Source: CAXMST01 sp963793415 (GTDB taxonomy: Bacteria; Actinomycetota; Thermoleophilia; Solirubrobacterales; 70-9). From it: DNA of 64,000 bases. The notes beneath the pieces are model-generated. The model saw nothing but the letters and a program-made list of their open reading frames with translations, was not told the origin of the DNA and searched no databases. Below, piece after piece: positions 24,485 to 33,550 of the stretch. Both the position numbers and the translations under genes were made by a program. The DNA lies in the NCBI GenBank assembly GCA_963793415.1, contig CAWCAC010000002.1, positions 1,054,001 through 1,118,000 of the forward strand. Direction: 5' to 3'. Each line of letters begins with the position of its first letter. Positions within the stretch are counted from its first letter, which is position 1.

Positions 24485-25324
24485 GTGCTGATTCGATCAG
24501 AGGTGGCCATGCCCGACGACTCCTACTTCGACGACGACTCGATGCTCCGCCGCGTGCAGGGCGAGCGGATGCTGATGATCAGCGGACCGCGGGCGCTGCT
24601 GATGCAGGCCGCGCACCCGCTCGCGGTCGAGGGGCTTCTCGCCCACACCTCGGGCCTGGACGAGCCCTACGTGCGGCTCGAGCGCACCGCCGAGGTGATG
24701 ACGGCGATCGGCTTCGGGACCCGGGAGCGCGCCGACCGGATGACGCGCCGGGTCCGCGCGATGCACCGCCGGGTGCGGGGCGAGCTCGACCGCGACGTCG
24801 GCATCTTCCCCGCCGGAACGCCGTATGCGGCCGACGATCCCGAGCTGCTGATGTGGGTCCTGTTTTCGCTCGTTGACTCAGGGCTCGTCGTCTACGAGCG
24901 GTTCGTCGGCTCGATGAGCAGCGACGAGCAGGAGCGCTACTGGGCCGACTTTCGCGTCGTCGGTGAGCTCTTCGGGCTCGAGCCCGGCGAGATGCCGGCC
25001 GACATCGCCGAGCTCGACGAGTATCGCGAGGCGATGTACGCGAGCGGGCGCCTGCACGTCAGCGACTGGGCGCGGACGAAGGCGCGGGAGATCGTCTTCC
25101 GGCCGCCGGTGCCGCTCTGGCTGCGGCCGCTGGTCGAGGTCGTCAACTACATGACCGTCGACCTCCTGCCCCCGCAGATCCGGGACGAGTACGGGTTTGC
25201 GCCGATCCCGCCGGCGCCGATTCGCGGCCTCACGGTCTCGGCTGCCGCCGAGTACCTGAAGCGGGTCGTGCTGCCGCTGATGCCGGCCGACCTGCGCCGG
25301 ATCCCGGTCGCGGAGCCGGCCTGA
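24485..25324 (+). CDS. MpaB/DUF2236-family oxygenase
   Basis: A 279-residue protein matching the MpaB/rubber-oxygenase (DUF2236) family. It has the early Arg-His-type haem region (RALLMQAAHPLAVEGL), then RTAEVMTAIGFGTRERADRM, and helices around RVRAMHRRVRG. Family members are haem b proteins that cleave or oxidise hydrophobic substrates; most relatives are uncharacterised. GTG 24485 is used; an ATG eight codons later (MPDDSYF) is an alternative. It probably shares a transcript with the CGNR regulator. Confidence 0.8.
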   Translation: MLIRSEVAMPDDSYFDDDSMLRRVQGERMLMISGPRALLMQAAHPLAVEGLLAHTSGLDEPYVRLERTAEVMTAIGFGTRERADRMTRRVRAMHRRVRGELDRDVGIFPAGTPYAADDPELLMWVLFSLVDSGLVVYERFVGSMSSDEQERYWADFRVVGELFGLEPGEMPADIAELDEYREAMYASGRLHVSDWARTKAREIVFRPPVPLWLRPLVEVVNYMTVDLLPPQIRDEYGFAPIPPAPIRGLTVSAAAEYLKRVVLPLMPADLRRIPVAEPA

Positions 25325-25341
25325 GCCACCGAGTGGAGGCC

Positions 25342-25361
25342 GGCTGGACGAAAGTCCAGCC
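25342..25361 (+). terminator. hairpin with GAAA tetraloop
   Basis: GGCTGGAC and GTCCAGCC form a perfect 8-bp stem around GAAA, 17 bases after the oxygenase stop. No T-tract follows, which is common for actinobacterial terminators. Confidence 0.65.
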
Positions 25362-25448
25362 CCGCTTGAGAGGCCCGATTCGGGGGTAGACCTCCTGCAG
25401 AGTTCCGCGCCTACCCGCGGGGCCGCTATCCACGAAAGAGGAGAGAAG

Positions 25449-25589
25449 ATGTCACTCTCAATTCTGCTGATCGTCATCGGCATCGTCCTGGCCGTGCTCG
25501 TGCACTGGGGCCTCGGCGTCGCCTGCATTCTGATCGGTCTCGTCCTGCTGCTGCTGCCGCGGATGCGAACCACATCCTCGCGCGTCTAG
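25449..25589 (+). CDS. 46-residue hydrophobic membrane peptide
   Basis: ATG preceded by GAGGAGAG at about 4-6 bases. The peptide (MSLSILLIVIGIVLAVLVHW, then a second leucine-rich stretch and a basic tail RMRTTSSRV) would form two short membrane helices or a hairpin. It is similar in style to the small hydrophobic DUF families common in actinobacteria, but no specific family was recognised. It follows the hairpin at 25342, so it has its own promoter in 25362-25440. Confidence 0.6.
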   Translation: MSLSILLIVIGIVLAVLVHWGLGVACILIGLVLLLLPRMRTTSSRV

Positions 25590-25619
25590 CGCGCGGCCCC
25601 GACCGGATCACGAACGGCG

Positions 25620-26969
25620 TCAGGCCGTCGCGGGAACCCGCGGCGGCCTCGCGGCCGTGCGGGCGCGAAGCCGGACCGGAGTCCCGTGGCGGGGCGAGAA
25701 GGTGACGTTGCGCCGGCGGATCGTCTCCGCCTGGGGCCGAACCGGCTCGAGCTCGCAGCGACTGACGATCGCGCGAAGCGCGATCCGCATCTCGAACTCC
25801 GCAAACGAGGCGCCAAGGCAGCGGCGGACGCCGCCCCCGAACGGGATCCACGAGTAGGTCTCGGGTGGGCGCTCGAGGAAGCGCTCGGGCCGGAAGGCGA
25901 GCGGCTCGGGATAGATCTCGGGGTCGGTGTGGGTGAGCCAGATCGCCGGGGTCACGTCGGCGCCGGCGGGAAGCTCGAGACCGTCGACGCAGAGCGGCTC
26001 GGCGAGCCGGCGCCCGGCGAGCGGCACGACCGGCCGCAGGCGCAGGATCTCGGCGATCGTCGCCCGCAGGTACTCGTCCGATTCGCCGGCCAGCACCTCC
26101 TCCCGCAGGCGTGCCAGCGCGACCGGATTGCGGAGCAGCAGGTCGAAGCCCCAGGCGAGCGCAGTCGCCGTCGTCTCGTGGCCGGCGACGAGCAGGGTCA
26201 GCAGTTGATCGCGCAGCTCGGCGTCGCCCATCGGCTCGCCGTCCTCGAAGCGGGCGGCTACCAACATCGAGAGGATGTCGGTGCGCTGCTCGAGGTCGGG
26301 GTCGGCGCGACGCTCGGCGGCCTCGGCTGCGAGCAGGTCGTCGACCCGGGTGAGCGAGCGCCGCAGCTCCGCGAGCGGGTCCTTCATCCAGGGGATCCGG
26401 CGCGAGAGCAGGAAGCGGATCTGCAGGGCAGGGCCCGAGGTCTCGTCGAGCAGGCGGCCGAGCAGCGGTCGCAGCTCGCGGCGACGGGCGTCGTCGCTGA
26501 CCCCGAAGACGGCGTTGAGGATCGCCTCGAGCGTCACCGCCTGCATCCGCGGGTGCAGCTTGAACTCGCCTCCGACCGGCCAGCTGTCGATCTCACGCTC
26601 GACGATGCCGGTGATCTGCTCCTCGTAGGCGCGCATCCGCTCGCCGTGGAACGGGGGCAGCATCAGCTTGCGCCGGGCGAGGTGCTCGCTGCCCTCGAGC
26701 AGCAGGATCGAGCGCGGGCCAAGGATCGGTTCGATCGTCAGCGTGCGGCCGGGAGGGAGGCCGTTGCGGCGCTCGCGGTAGACCGCGGCGACGTGCTCGG
26801 GCTTGGAGATCATCACCATCGGCGACTGGAAGCCGGGAAAGGTGACGCTGAAGTGATCGCCGTAGCGCTCGCGGTTGTCCTCGAGAAAGCGGATCGGGCG
26901 GAAGATCCAGTTCAGCATCTGTACCGCCGGGGCCGCGCTCGGTCCGGGCGGGACCGTTTCGGAAGTCAC
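25620..26969 (-). CDS. cytochrome P450
   Basis: A 449-residue soluble P450. The I-helix AGHETTATALAWG binds and activates oxygen, the K-helix ExxR is EILRLRP, and the haem-ligand loop is PFGGGVRRCLGASFA. Length and motifs resemble bacterial CYP families that hydroxylate hydrophobic substrates; the substrate is not predictable. GTG 26969 overlaps the stop of the cupin gene (GTGA), so the pair is translationally coupled. No ferredoxin or ferredoxin reductase is adjacent. Confidence 0.92.
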   Translation of the reverse strand: MTSETVPPGPSAAPAVQMLNWIFRPIRFLEDNRERYGDHFSVTFPGFQSPMVMISKPEHVAAVYRERRNGLPPGRTLTIEPILGPRSILLLEGSEHLARRKLMLPPFHGERMRAYEEQITGIVEREIDSWPVGGEFKLHPRMQAVTLEAILNAVFGVSDDARRRELRPLLGRLLDETSGPALQIRFLLSRRIPWMKDPLAELRRSLTRVDDLLAAEAAERRADPDLEQRTDILSMLVAARFEDGEPMGDAELRDQLLTLLVAGHETTATALAWGFDLLLRNPVALARLREEVLAGESDEYLRATIAEILRLRPVVPLAGRRLAEPLCVDGLELPAGADVTPAIWLTHTDPEIYPEPLAFRPERFLERPPETYSWIPFGGGVRRCLGASFAEFEMRIALRAIVSRCELEPVRPQAETIRRRNVTFSPRHGTPVRLRARTAARPPRVPATA

Positions 26970-27520
26970 GACCCAGGACTGTACTCGGGCTCTTTGCCCG
27001 CCAAGCGGGCGAGGGCTGCGAGCGGCATCGTCAGCAGGTCCTGCAGCGGCCCCGGTGGGCTCGTCAGGCGGAACTCCTCGGAGAAGTGCCGCAGGGTCAG
27101 CGCGGTCTGCGGCAGCGACGGCATCGCGCCGCTGGTCTTCCCGTCCCGCTGCAGACCCCAGATCGTCTCGAAGAAGCGCTCGGTCTTCTGCGCGGGCGTC
27201 GTCGTCCAGCGCTGTCTCGAGGGCTCGTCGCACCACATCTGGTGCGGCGTTCCGGGCGGGATCTCGAGTTCGTCGCCCGGCCTCAACGTCCGCTCGGTGT
27301 CGCCCACCTTGACGTGGATCTCGCCCTCGAGCACCTCGAAGTTCTCGGTCTGGGTCGGGTGGAAGTGAGAGGGCGGTACGGCGCCGCTGCCGGCGTAGGC
27401 GATCTCGACGACGAGGCGCTCCCCGCTGGTCTCCGCCGTCGTCTCGACGAAGCGGATCGTCGAGTCGAACCCCTCGATCTCCTGTCCGGGCTCAGCCACT
27501 GCCGGTGAGCCTAACCCCAT
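26966..27520 (-). CDS. cupin-domain protein coupled to P450
   Basis: A 184-residue protein with a single cupin fold: PPSHFHPTQTENFEVLEGEI is cupin motif 1 (two His and Glu ligands), and RPGDELEIPPGTPHQMW is motif 2 (final His). The C-terminal ~70 residues are helical. ATG 27520 or GTG 27499 may be the start; neither has a strong ribosome site. The stop overlaps the P450 start, which suggests a shared pathway, for example as a small-molecule-binding or dioxygenase-like partner. Confidence 0.75.
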   Translation of the reverse strand: MGLGSPAVAEPGQEIEGFDSTIRFVETTAETSGERLVVEIAYAGSGAVPPSHFHPTQTENFEVLEGEIHVKVGDTERTLRPGDELEIPPGTPHQMWCDEPSRQRWTTTPAQKTERFFETIWGLQRDGKTSGAMPSLPQTALTLRHFSEEFRLTSPPGPLQDLLTMPLAALARLAGKEPEYSPGS

Positions 27521-27554
27521 GGTCAAGGGGGCTGCTCTGTAGTTTGCCGGGGCA

Positions 27555-27899
27555 ATGACGACTGTTCCCGAGATCGACTTCGAACACTTCCTCGGCGTCG
27601 ATATGCGGGTCGGCCGGATCGTCGAGGTCGAGGACTTCCCGGAGGCGCGCAAGCCGGCCTGGAAGCTGCGGATCGACTTCGGCCCCGAGATCGGCGTCAA
27701 GCGCTCCTCGGCGCAGATCACCAACTACACGCGCGAGCAACTCGAGGGAACGCTCGTCGTCGGCGTCGTCAACTTCCCGCCGCGCCAGATCGGGCCCGTC
27801 CGCTCCGAGGTGCTCGTGCTCGGCGCGGTCGACGACGACGGCCGGGTCGCTCTGCTCAGGCCCGATCCGGACGCTGCACCGGGCGAGCGGATTGGCTGA
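27555..27899 (+). CDS. csaA: CsaA-like tRNA-binding-domain protein
   Basis: A 114-residue OB-fold protein closely matching CsaA: DMRVGRIVEVEDFPEARKPA, then RSSAQIT and the signature VVNFPPRQIGPVRSE. CsaA of Bacillus binds tRNA-like substrates and has been described as a chaperone for exported proteins. Here the stop overlaps the TTG start of the antiporter gene by eight bases, so the two are coupled. Cytoplasmic. Confidence 0.9.
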   Translation: MTTVPEIDFEHFLGVDMRVGRIVEVEDFPEARKPAWKLRIDFGPEIGVKRSSAQITNYTREQLEGTLVVGVVNFPPRQIGPVRSEVLVLGAVDDDGRVALLRPDPDAAPGERIG

Positions 27900-29943
27900 G
27901 GCCCTCTCGCCCCTGCTCGCCGCCGGCGAGACGCCCGGCTTTCTCGCCGAGCTCGCGCTGCTGCTCGTCGGCGGCACGATCGTCGCCTTCGTCGGCGCCC
28001 GGCTCGGCCTCGTGCCGATCGTCGGCTTCCTGATCGCGGGAGTCTTGATCGGCCCGCACGCGCTCGGCGTGATCGACGACCGCGAGGTGATCGACGCAGC
28101 CGCCGAGGCCGGGGTGATCCTGCTGCTGTTCACGATCGGGATGGAGTTCAGCCTGCAGCGGCTGGCGCGCCTGTGGCGCGTGATCTTCGGCGGCGGTGGC
28201 CTGCAGGTGCTGCTGACGACGGGGGCGACGCTGGCGATCCTGCTCGCGCTCGGGGTGCCGACGCGAGCGGCGATCTACACAGGCCTGCTGGTGGCGCTGA
28301 GCTCGACCGCGCTCGTGCTTGGGCTGCTCGCCGATCGCGGCGAGAGCTCGGAGGAGCACGGCAACGCCAGCATCGGCCTGCTGCTCTTCCAGGACCTCGC
28401 GATCATCCCGATGGTCCTGCTCGTGCCGGCGCTCGGGACCTCGGGCGGATCGATCAGCGAGATCGTCGGGGCGCTGCTCCTGGCGCTGGCGATCATTGTC
28501 GGAGTGCTCGTCTTCGCGCGAAGGCTGATGCCGATCCTGCTCGAGGCCGTCGCCCGGACCTGCTCGCCGGAGATCTTCCTGATGACGGTGATCGCGATCT
28601 GCTTCGGGACCGCGTATCTGACCAGCCTGGCCGGGCTCTCCGTCTCGCTTGGCGCCTTCCTCGCCGGTCTCGTCGTCCACGAGAGTCGCTTCGGCCAGCA
28701 CGCCCTGAGCGAGATCCTGCCTCTGCAGATCGTCTTCAGCGCCACCTTCTTCGTCTCGATCGGACTGCTGCTCGACCTCGGCTTCGTCGCCGACAACCTG
28801 CCGCTCGTGCTCGGTGCTGCTGTCGGAGTCTTCGCTCTGAAGACGCTGACGACCTGGATCAGCGCCCGCGCGCTTGGCTACTCAGCCGCGGTCGCGGGCC
28901 TTTCGGGGCTGCTGCTCGCCAACGTCGGCGAGTTCTCGTTCGTGCTGGAGCGGGTCGGTCGCGAGGAGGGCCTGACTCCCGGCGCTCTCGGCGCCGACGG
29001 CACTCAGACCTTGATCGCGACGACCGTGATCCTGATGATCCTCACCCCCTCAGTCTCGTCGCTGGGGCGTCGCCTGCTGGGAGTGGCGGCGCCGCCGCGT
29101 CCGGCCGACGGGATTCCCGACGACGGGCGTCTGCGGCCCTCAGGAGTCGAGGCCGATCACGATCTCACCGAGCACGTGATCCTGGCCGGCTACGGCAAGC
29201 GTGCCCGAGCCGCCATCCCGCAGATGCGTCAGGCGGGAATCCCGTTCGTGATCACGACCCTGAACCCGGGAGGCGCCCGGCAGGCGATCGCCGAGGGGCT
29301 GCCGGTGATCCAGGGCGATCACACCAAGGCGAACCTGCTCGAGCGGGCCGGAATCGCCGACGCGAAGATCGTCGTGATCGCCGACGACGAGCTCGAGACC
29401 ACCTTTCGCGTCGCCTCGGTCGCCCGCGCCCTGCACCCCGGCGTCGAGATCCTCGCCTGCGTCGACACCGATGAGGACATCGCGACGATCGCCGATGCCG
29501 GCGCCAGCCGGGTGATCAGCGCCGAGAGTGCCGCCGGGATGAAGCTCGGCATGGCTGTCCTGCACTTGAGTAAGCTCGCCGCTTCCTACGAGGGAGTCGA
29601 CCGGACGCGGATCGTGCGCCTCGAGCAGATCGGGGAGGGCTGCGAGCACACCGACGACGTCACGGCGGTGCTGCCCAGCGCCGGCGGCTGCGAGTCATGC
29701 CTGCGGATGGGGGAGAGCTGGGTCCATCTGCGGATCTGTCTCAGCTGCGGCCACGTCGGTTGTTGCGACTCCTCGCCGAACAAGCACGCCTCCCGTCACT
29801 ACGCCGAGACCGGCCACCCGATCGTGGTCAGCGCGGAGCCCGACGAGGCCTGGGCCTGGTGCTACGTCGATGAGCTGCAGATGCGGACGCGGGAGCCGGC
29901 CGAGGCGCGCCTGGGTGATTCGCTGCCGGTCGCCGACGAATAG
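27892..29943 (+). CDS. CPA2 cation:proton antiporter with TrkA-N domain and C-terminal UBP-type zinc finger
   Basis: A 683-residue fusion. Residues ~15-390 are a 12-helix KefB-like exchanger (LVPIVGFLIAGVLIGPHALG; SLGAFLAGLVVHESRFGQ). Residues ~420-545 form a TrkA-N/RCK domain (HVILAGYGKRARAAIPQM), with the usual glycine pattern altered at GYGKRA. Residues ~580-665 are a UBP-type zinc finger with many Cys/His (CESCLRMGESWVHLRICLSC, then GHVGCCDSSPNKHASRHY). The family exports K+ or Na+ against protons, gated by nucleotides. The eukaryote-style ubiquitin-protease finger is also known in actinobacterial proteins; its ligand here is unknown. Confidence 0.9.
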   Translation: MAEALSPLLAAGETPGFLAELALLLVGGTIVAFVGARLGLVPIVGFLIAGVLIGPHALGVIDDREVIDAAAEAGVILLLFTIGMEFSLQRLARLWRVIFGGGGLQVLLTTGATLAILLALGVPTRAAIYTGLLVALSSTALVLGLLADRGESSEEHGNASIGLLLFQDLAIIPMVLLVPALGTSGGSISEIVGALLLALAIIVGVLVFARRLMPILLEAVARTCSPEIFLMTVIAICFGTAYLTSLAGLSVSLGAFLAGLVVHESRFGQHALSEILPLQIVFSATFFVSIGLLLDLGFVADNLPLVLGAAVGVFALKTLTTWISARALGYSAAVAGLSGLLLANVGEFSFVLERVGREEGLTPGALGADGTQTLIATTVILMILTPSVSSLGRRLLGVAAPPRPADGIPDDGRLRPSGVEADHDLTEHVILAGYGKRARAAIPQMRQAGIPFVITTLNPGGARQAIAEGLPVIQGDHTKANLLERAGIADAKIVVIADDELETTFRVASVARALHPGVEILACVDTDEDIATIADAGASRVISAESAAGMKLGMAVLHLSKLAASYEGVDRTRIVRLEQIGEGCEHTDDVTAVLPSAGGCESCLRMGESWVHLRICLSCGHVGCCDSSPNKHASRHYAETGHPIVVSAEPDEAWAWCYVDELQMRTREPAEARLGDSLPVADE

Positions 29944-29953
29944 GCTGCCGCGC

Positions 29954-30727
29954 ATGAATATCGAAGGAGTAGGCGCGATCATCAGCGGCGGCGCATCCGG
30001 CCTCGGTGAGGCCACCGTCCGCCGCCTGCATGGTGCCGGCGCCAGCGTGCTGATCGCAGACCTGAACGAGGAGAAGGGCGACGCGCTCGCCGACGAGCTC
30101 GGCGAGCGGGCGGCGTTCGTGCCGGCCAACGTCTCCGACGAGGCGTCGGTCCAGAACGCGGTCGACACGGCGGTCGAGCTCGCCGGAGACGGCGGGCTGC
30201 GGATCGCCGTCGGCTGTGCCGGGATCGGCTGGGCGCAGCGGGTCGCCGGCAAGAGCGGGCCGCACCCCCAGGACCTCTTCAACAACGTGCTCCAGGTCAA
30301 CCTGGTCGGCATGTTCAACCTGATGCGCCTCGCGGCGACCGCGATGAACGAGAACGAGCCGGACGAGGGTGGCGAGCGCGGCGTCTTCGTCGCCACCGCC
30401 TCGGTCGCGGCGTTCGACGGCCAGATCGGCCAGATCGCCTACTCGGCGAGCAAGGCGGGGATCGTCGGCATGACGCTGCCCGCAGCCCGCGACCTCTCGA
30501 CGCGCGGGATCCGCGTCAACACGATCGCCCCGGGGCTCTTCAACACGCCGCTTCTGGCGGCGCTGCCGGACGAGGCGAAGGCTTCGCTCGGCGCTCAGGT
30601 CCCGTTCCCGAGCCGGCTCGGCGAGCCGAGCGAGTACGCGCAGCTGGTCGAGGCGATCGTCGCCAACCCGATGCTGAACGGCGAGACGATCCGGCTCGAC
30701 GGCGCGATCCGCATGGCGCCGAAGTAG
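29954..30727 (+). CDS. short-chain dehydrogenase/reductase (3-hydroxyacyl-CoA dehydrogenase-like)
   Basis: A 257-residue SDR. It has the NAD-binding SGGASGLGEATV motif (TGxxxGxG type), acidic Asp near ADLNEEKG that favours NAD(H), and active-site Ser/Tyr/Lys in ATASVAAFDG and AYSASKAG. The composition resembles type II 3-hydroxyacyl-CoA dehydrogenases (HSD10-like), which act in fatty acid or branched-chain degradation. ATG 29954 is ten bases after the antiporter stop. Cytoplasmic. Confidence 0.85.
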   Translation: MNIEGVGAIISGGASGLGEATVRRLHGAGASVLIADLNEEKGDALADELGERAAFVPANVSDEASVQNAVDTAVELAGDGGLRIAVGCAGIGWAQRVAGKSGPHPQDLFNNVLQVNLVGMFNLMRLAATAMNENEPDEGGERGVFVATASVAAFDGQIGQIAYSASKAGIVGMTLPAARDLSTRGIRVNTIAPGLFNTPLLAALPDEAKASLGAQVPFPSRLGEPSEYAQLVEAIVANPMLNGETIRLDGAIRMAPK

Positions 30728-30865
30728 ACGGGTAGGCGGCCGGGCCGAACTGGCCGGGCCACGAACTCTGACGCGATTCGCGTACCTATACGGTCAGCAG
30801 AACGCAGCGAAGGTCGCGGCTGGGCTGCCGGCAAGACACGGTAGAGCCGCCGACGGAGCTGCGGC

Positions 30866-31126
30866 TCAGGCCGAGCCCAGCGGGTAGGCCAGCTGCACGT
30901 GATCGCGCGCGACCGCGATGAATTCGCGCGTGATCACTCCCTTGCCGTTGCCACCGTTGCCGTTGCGGGCCTCGATCTCGGCGTTGACGAGCGGGATGAA
31001 GTTGACGTCGCCGCGATTGAGGAAGTCGGAGAGCCGGCTCCGGTACCCCTCCTTGGGCAGCGTCAGATCGCCAACGATCCTGTGGCTCGGCGTCTCCAAG
31101 ACGACCCGCTCGACTCGCGTTTCCAT
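30866..31126 (-). CDS. DUF6812-like small protein
   Basis: An 86-residue protein reading RVVLETPSHRIVGDLTLPKE, then YRSRLSDFLNRGDVNFIPL. This pattern of a short beta-rich domain with GDLTLP and RLSDFLN is found in DUF6812-type proteins of unknown function in this part of the Actinomycetota. It is the last gene of a run of minus-strand genes with the GST upstream (19-base gap). Confidence 0.65.
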   Translation of the reverse strand: METRVERVVLETPSHRIVGDLTLPKEGYRSRLSDFLNRGDVNFIPLVNAEIEARNGNGGNGKGVITREFIAVARDHVQLAYPLGSA

Positions 31127-31145
31127 CGAGGTCTGTATCGGCGGC

Positions 31146-31901
31146 TCAGCCGACGGCTTGAGCGTCCCCCAGCGGCTCGAGCCACTCGCTCGGCATCCAG
31201 GCCGGGAGCGGGCCCGGCAGCTCCGGCACGACCCGGCGTGCTGCGTCGGCGCAGGGCCTGCCCTCGATCGCGGGCGCGACGTCGGGCATCGTCAGGAGCG
31301 ATCGCACTGTCGTCAGGATCTGGAAGTCGGCCGCGTTCGGCTGCTCGCCGCCGACCGTGCCCTCGGCGATCAGGCGGTCGATCCGCCCGAGTGTCGCGGG
31401 TAGCTCGCGCAGGTCGCGCCGCACGAGCTCCTCGGTCGCCCCCTCGGCGCGCGCCATCACGATGGCCAGCGGCTTGCCGATCCGGCCGGTGAAGCCGGGC
31501 GCCGGCAGGCCGATGTTCTCGGCCAGCCACTTCATCACGCGCGGATCGCGGGTCGCGCCGAGCCGGAACATGCGCCGCGGGATCGGCTGTAGCTCGCGTT
31601 CTCCCCAGAGCTCGGCCGCCTCGATTGCCGCCCGCTCCTCAGGCGTGGTCCCGAAGATCGGCGGCTCTGGGCGCGTTCGCTCCAGGTAGGCGGTGATCGA
31701 TCGTGAGCCCTGGATCCGGCTGCCGTCGATCCGCAGGGCGGGCACGGTGTTGCGGTGGAAGCCGAGCGCCCGGACCGCGGCGGGGTGACTGCCCGGCGGC
31801 AGCTCGGTGAGCTTGTAGTCGACCCCCTTGCGCTCGAGCGCCAGCCGGGCCGCCATGCCCGGGTGCGAGAGCTCGAGCGAGTAGAGGCGCGCCTCCGGCA
31901 A
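31146..31901 (-). CDS. glutathione S-transferase-like protein
   Basis: A protein of about 251 residues with a thioredoxin-fold N-terminal domain (RLYSLELSHPGMAARLALE; then NTVPALRIDG and SRSITAYLE, the cis-Pro and glutathione-contact regions) and a helical C-terminal domain. The usual catalytic Ser/Cys/Tyr position reads SHPG. TTG 31901 is the most plausible start because the frame upstream is antisense-like and overlaps the acyltransferase; the start is uncertain. Actinobacteria mostly use mycothiol, so the thiol cofactor is open. Confidence 0.75.
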   Translation of the reverse strand: MPEARLYSLELSHPGMAARLALERKGVDYKLTELPPGSHPAAVRALGFHRNTVPALRIDGSRIQGSRSITAYLERTRPEPPIFGTTPEERAAIEAAELWGERELQPIPRRMFRLGATRDPRVMKWLAENIGLPAPGFTGRIGKPLAIVMARAEGATEELVRRDLRELPATLGRIDRLIAEGTVGGEQPNAADFQILTTVRSLLTMPDVAPAIEGRPCADAARRVVPELPGPLPAWMPSEWLEPLGDAQAVG

Positions 31902-31911
31902 GGTCAGCGGC

Positions 31912-33486
31912 TCAGGAGCCCTTGGCGCCGGCAGCCGGCTTCTTCGTCGCGGGCTTCCTGGCGACCGGCTTCTTCTTCGCCGTCGCCTTGCTGCCGTTCG
32001 TCGAGGCCTTGCGGGCGCCGCTCTTGCGCGCCGGCGTGCTCTTGCGGGTCGTGTTGCTCTTGCGCGCGGCGCTCGCGGCCTTGCGGCCGGCCTTGCCGCG
32101 GTCGATCGGGTTGACGAGCTTCTCGAGCTCGTCGACGGAGTCGCGCATGTAGATCGCAAGCCGCTGGATGTGCGGGAGCGTGTCGCGGGCGCCGGTGAAG
32201 CCGAAGTTGAGCGTGCCGGCGTAGCTCATGCAGGTGATGTTGAGCGCGTTGCCGTGCAGCAGCAGCGACAGCGGGAAGACGGAGTCGAGCCGGGCGCCGT
32301 TGAAGTAGAGCTGTTCGGGCGGGCCGGGGACGTTGGAGATCGTGACGTTGAACGGGATCGGCGCCCGGCCGCCCAGCCCCGCCATCAGCGACGCCATGTA
32401 CGGGGTGTTCATCAGCAGCGTGTACGGGGTCCGCGCCGCTTTCGGCAGCTCGCTCTGATGGCGCTTCGCCTCGGCGACTGACTTCATGATCGCCTCGAGC
32501 CGCTCCTGCGGATCGGCGATGTCGGTTCCGAGCTCGGCGATGATCAGACCGATCGCCGTGCCGGCGCTCTGGTCGTCGGGGTCGCGCAGGTTGACCGGGA
32601 TGCCCGCCGTCAGCGAGCGGCTCGGGAAGCGCCCGTGCTCGGCCAGGTAGCGGCGCAGAGCGCTGGAGCTGAGGTAGAGGACGATGTCGTTGAGGGTCGC
32701 GCCGGAGGCGTGGGCGAGGCTCTTCAGGTGCTCGAGCTCGTAGTGCTGGGTGGCGAAGCGGCGCTGACCGGTGATGTGACCGCCGAGCGGCGACTCAGGC
32801 GCGGCATACGGAGCGCTGAGCCCACCGTCCTCGACCGCCGCCATCCCGAGCTCGACGCCGGCCTTACCGAGGCCGACCGCTACGTTCGCGGCCCCGATCG
32901 CCCTGGCGGCGATCGCGTCGAGCGGGCCGCCCGCCCGCTCCTCGTGCGGCCGCTTCGGCTTCTTCTTGGCGCCGACGGTCCAGAAGGCGCCCATGCCGCG
33001 CTCGTTCGGGTCCGGGCTCAGCGAGCGCAGCAGCATCCGCATGCCGCTGACGCCGTCGATCAGCGAGTGGTGCATCTTGATGTAGATGGCGAAGCGGCCC
33101 TCTTCGAGGCCCTCGATCGTGTGCAGCTCCCAGAGCGGGCGATGCAGGTCGAGCGGGTAGCTGTGCAGGCGCGAGACGAGGATCCCGAGTTCGCGCTGAC
33201 CGCCGGGGTAGGGGAGGGCCGAGTGGCGCACGTGGTACTCGAGGTCGATGTCGCGGTCCTCGACCATCAGCGGCAGCTTGTGGCCGACGATCGGCCCGTC
33301 GACCAGCTTCAGGTTCCACGGCGCCGGCACCGTCTTCTGCTCGCGCACACTCGCGACCGTCTCGGTCAGGAAGTCGGGCCCGGCGTCGGGCGGCATCGTG
33401 TACTCGAACAGCCCGCCGACGTGCATCGGCGTGTCGCGCGACTCCAGCAGGAGCCATGCGTGGTCGAGGGGTGAAATTCGCTTCAA
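31912..33486 (-). CDS. wax ester synthase/diacylglycerol acyltransferase with histone-like tail
   Basis: A 524-residue WS/DGAT family enzyme that makes triacylglycerol or wax esters from acyl-CoA. The catalytic HHxxxDG is HHSLIDG (His139, His140, Asp144), preceded by PLWELHTIEGLEEGRFAIYI. Further family motifs include PFNVTISNVPGP and SLTAGIPVNLRDPDD. The last ~58 residues are a Lys/Ala/Arg-rich tail of repeated KSx-type units (KKKPVARKPATKKPA), resembling histone H1 tails and bacterial DNA-binding phasins. The tail is not part of the standard enzyme. Membrane- or lipid-droplet-associated. Confidence 0.9.
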   Translation of the reverse strand: MKRISPLDHAWLLLESRDTPMHVGGLFEYTMPPDAGPDFLTETVASVREQKTVPAPWNLKLVDGPIVGHKLPLMVEDRDIDLEYHVRHSALPYPGGQRELGILVSRLHSYPLDLHRPLWELHTIEGLEEGRFAIYIKMHHSLIDGVSGMRMLLRSLSPDPNERGMGAFWTVGAKKKPKRPHEERAGGPLDAIAARAIGAANVAVGLGKAGVELGMAAVEDGGLSAPYAAPESPLGGHITGQRRFATQHYELEHLKSLAHASGATLNDIVLYLSSSALRRYLAEHGRFPSRSLTAGIPVNLRDPDDQSAGTAIGLIIAELGTDIADPQERLEAIMKSVAEAKRHQSELPKAARTPYTLLMNTPYMASLMAGLGGRAPIPFNVTISNVPGPPEQLYFNGARLDSVFPLSLLLHGNALNITCMSYAGTLNFGFTGARDTLPHIQRLAIYMRDSVDELEKLVNPIDRGKAGRKAASAARKSNTTRKSTPARKSGARKASTNGSKATAKKKPVARKPATKKPAAGAKGS

Positions 33487-33550
33487 CTTTGGCCAACCCT
33501 CCTCAAGGTCAAGGCCAGCATAGTCGCCGCCGGGTGCCGGGGTTACGGGG

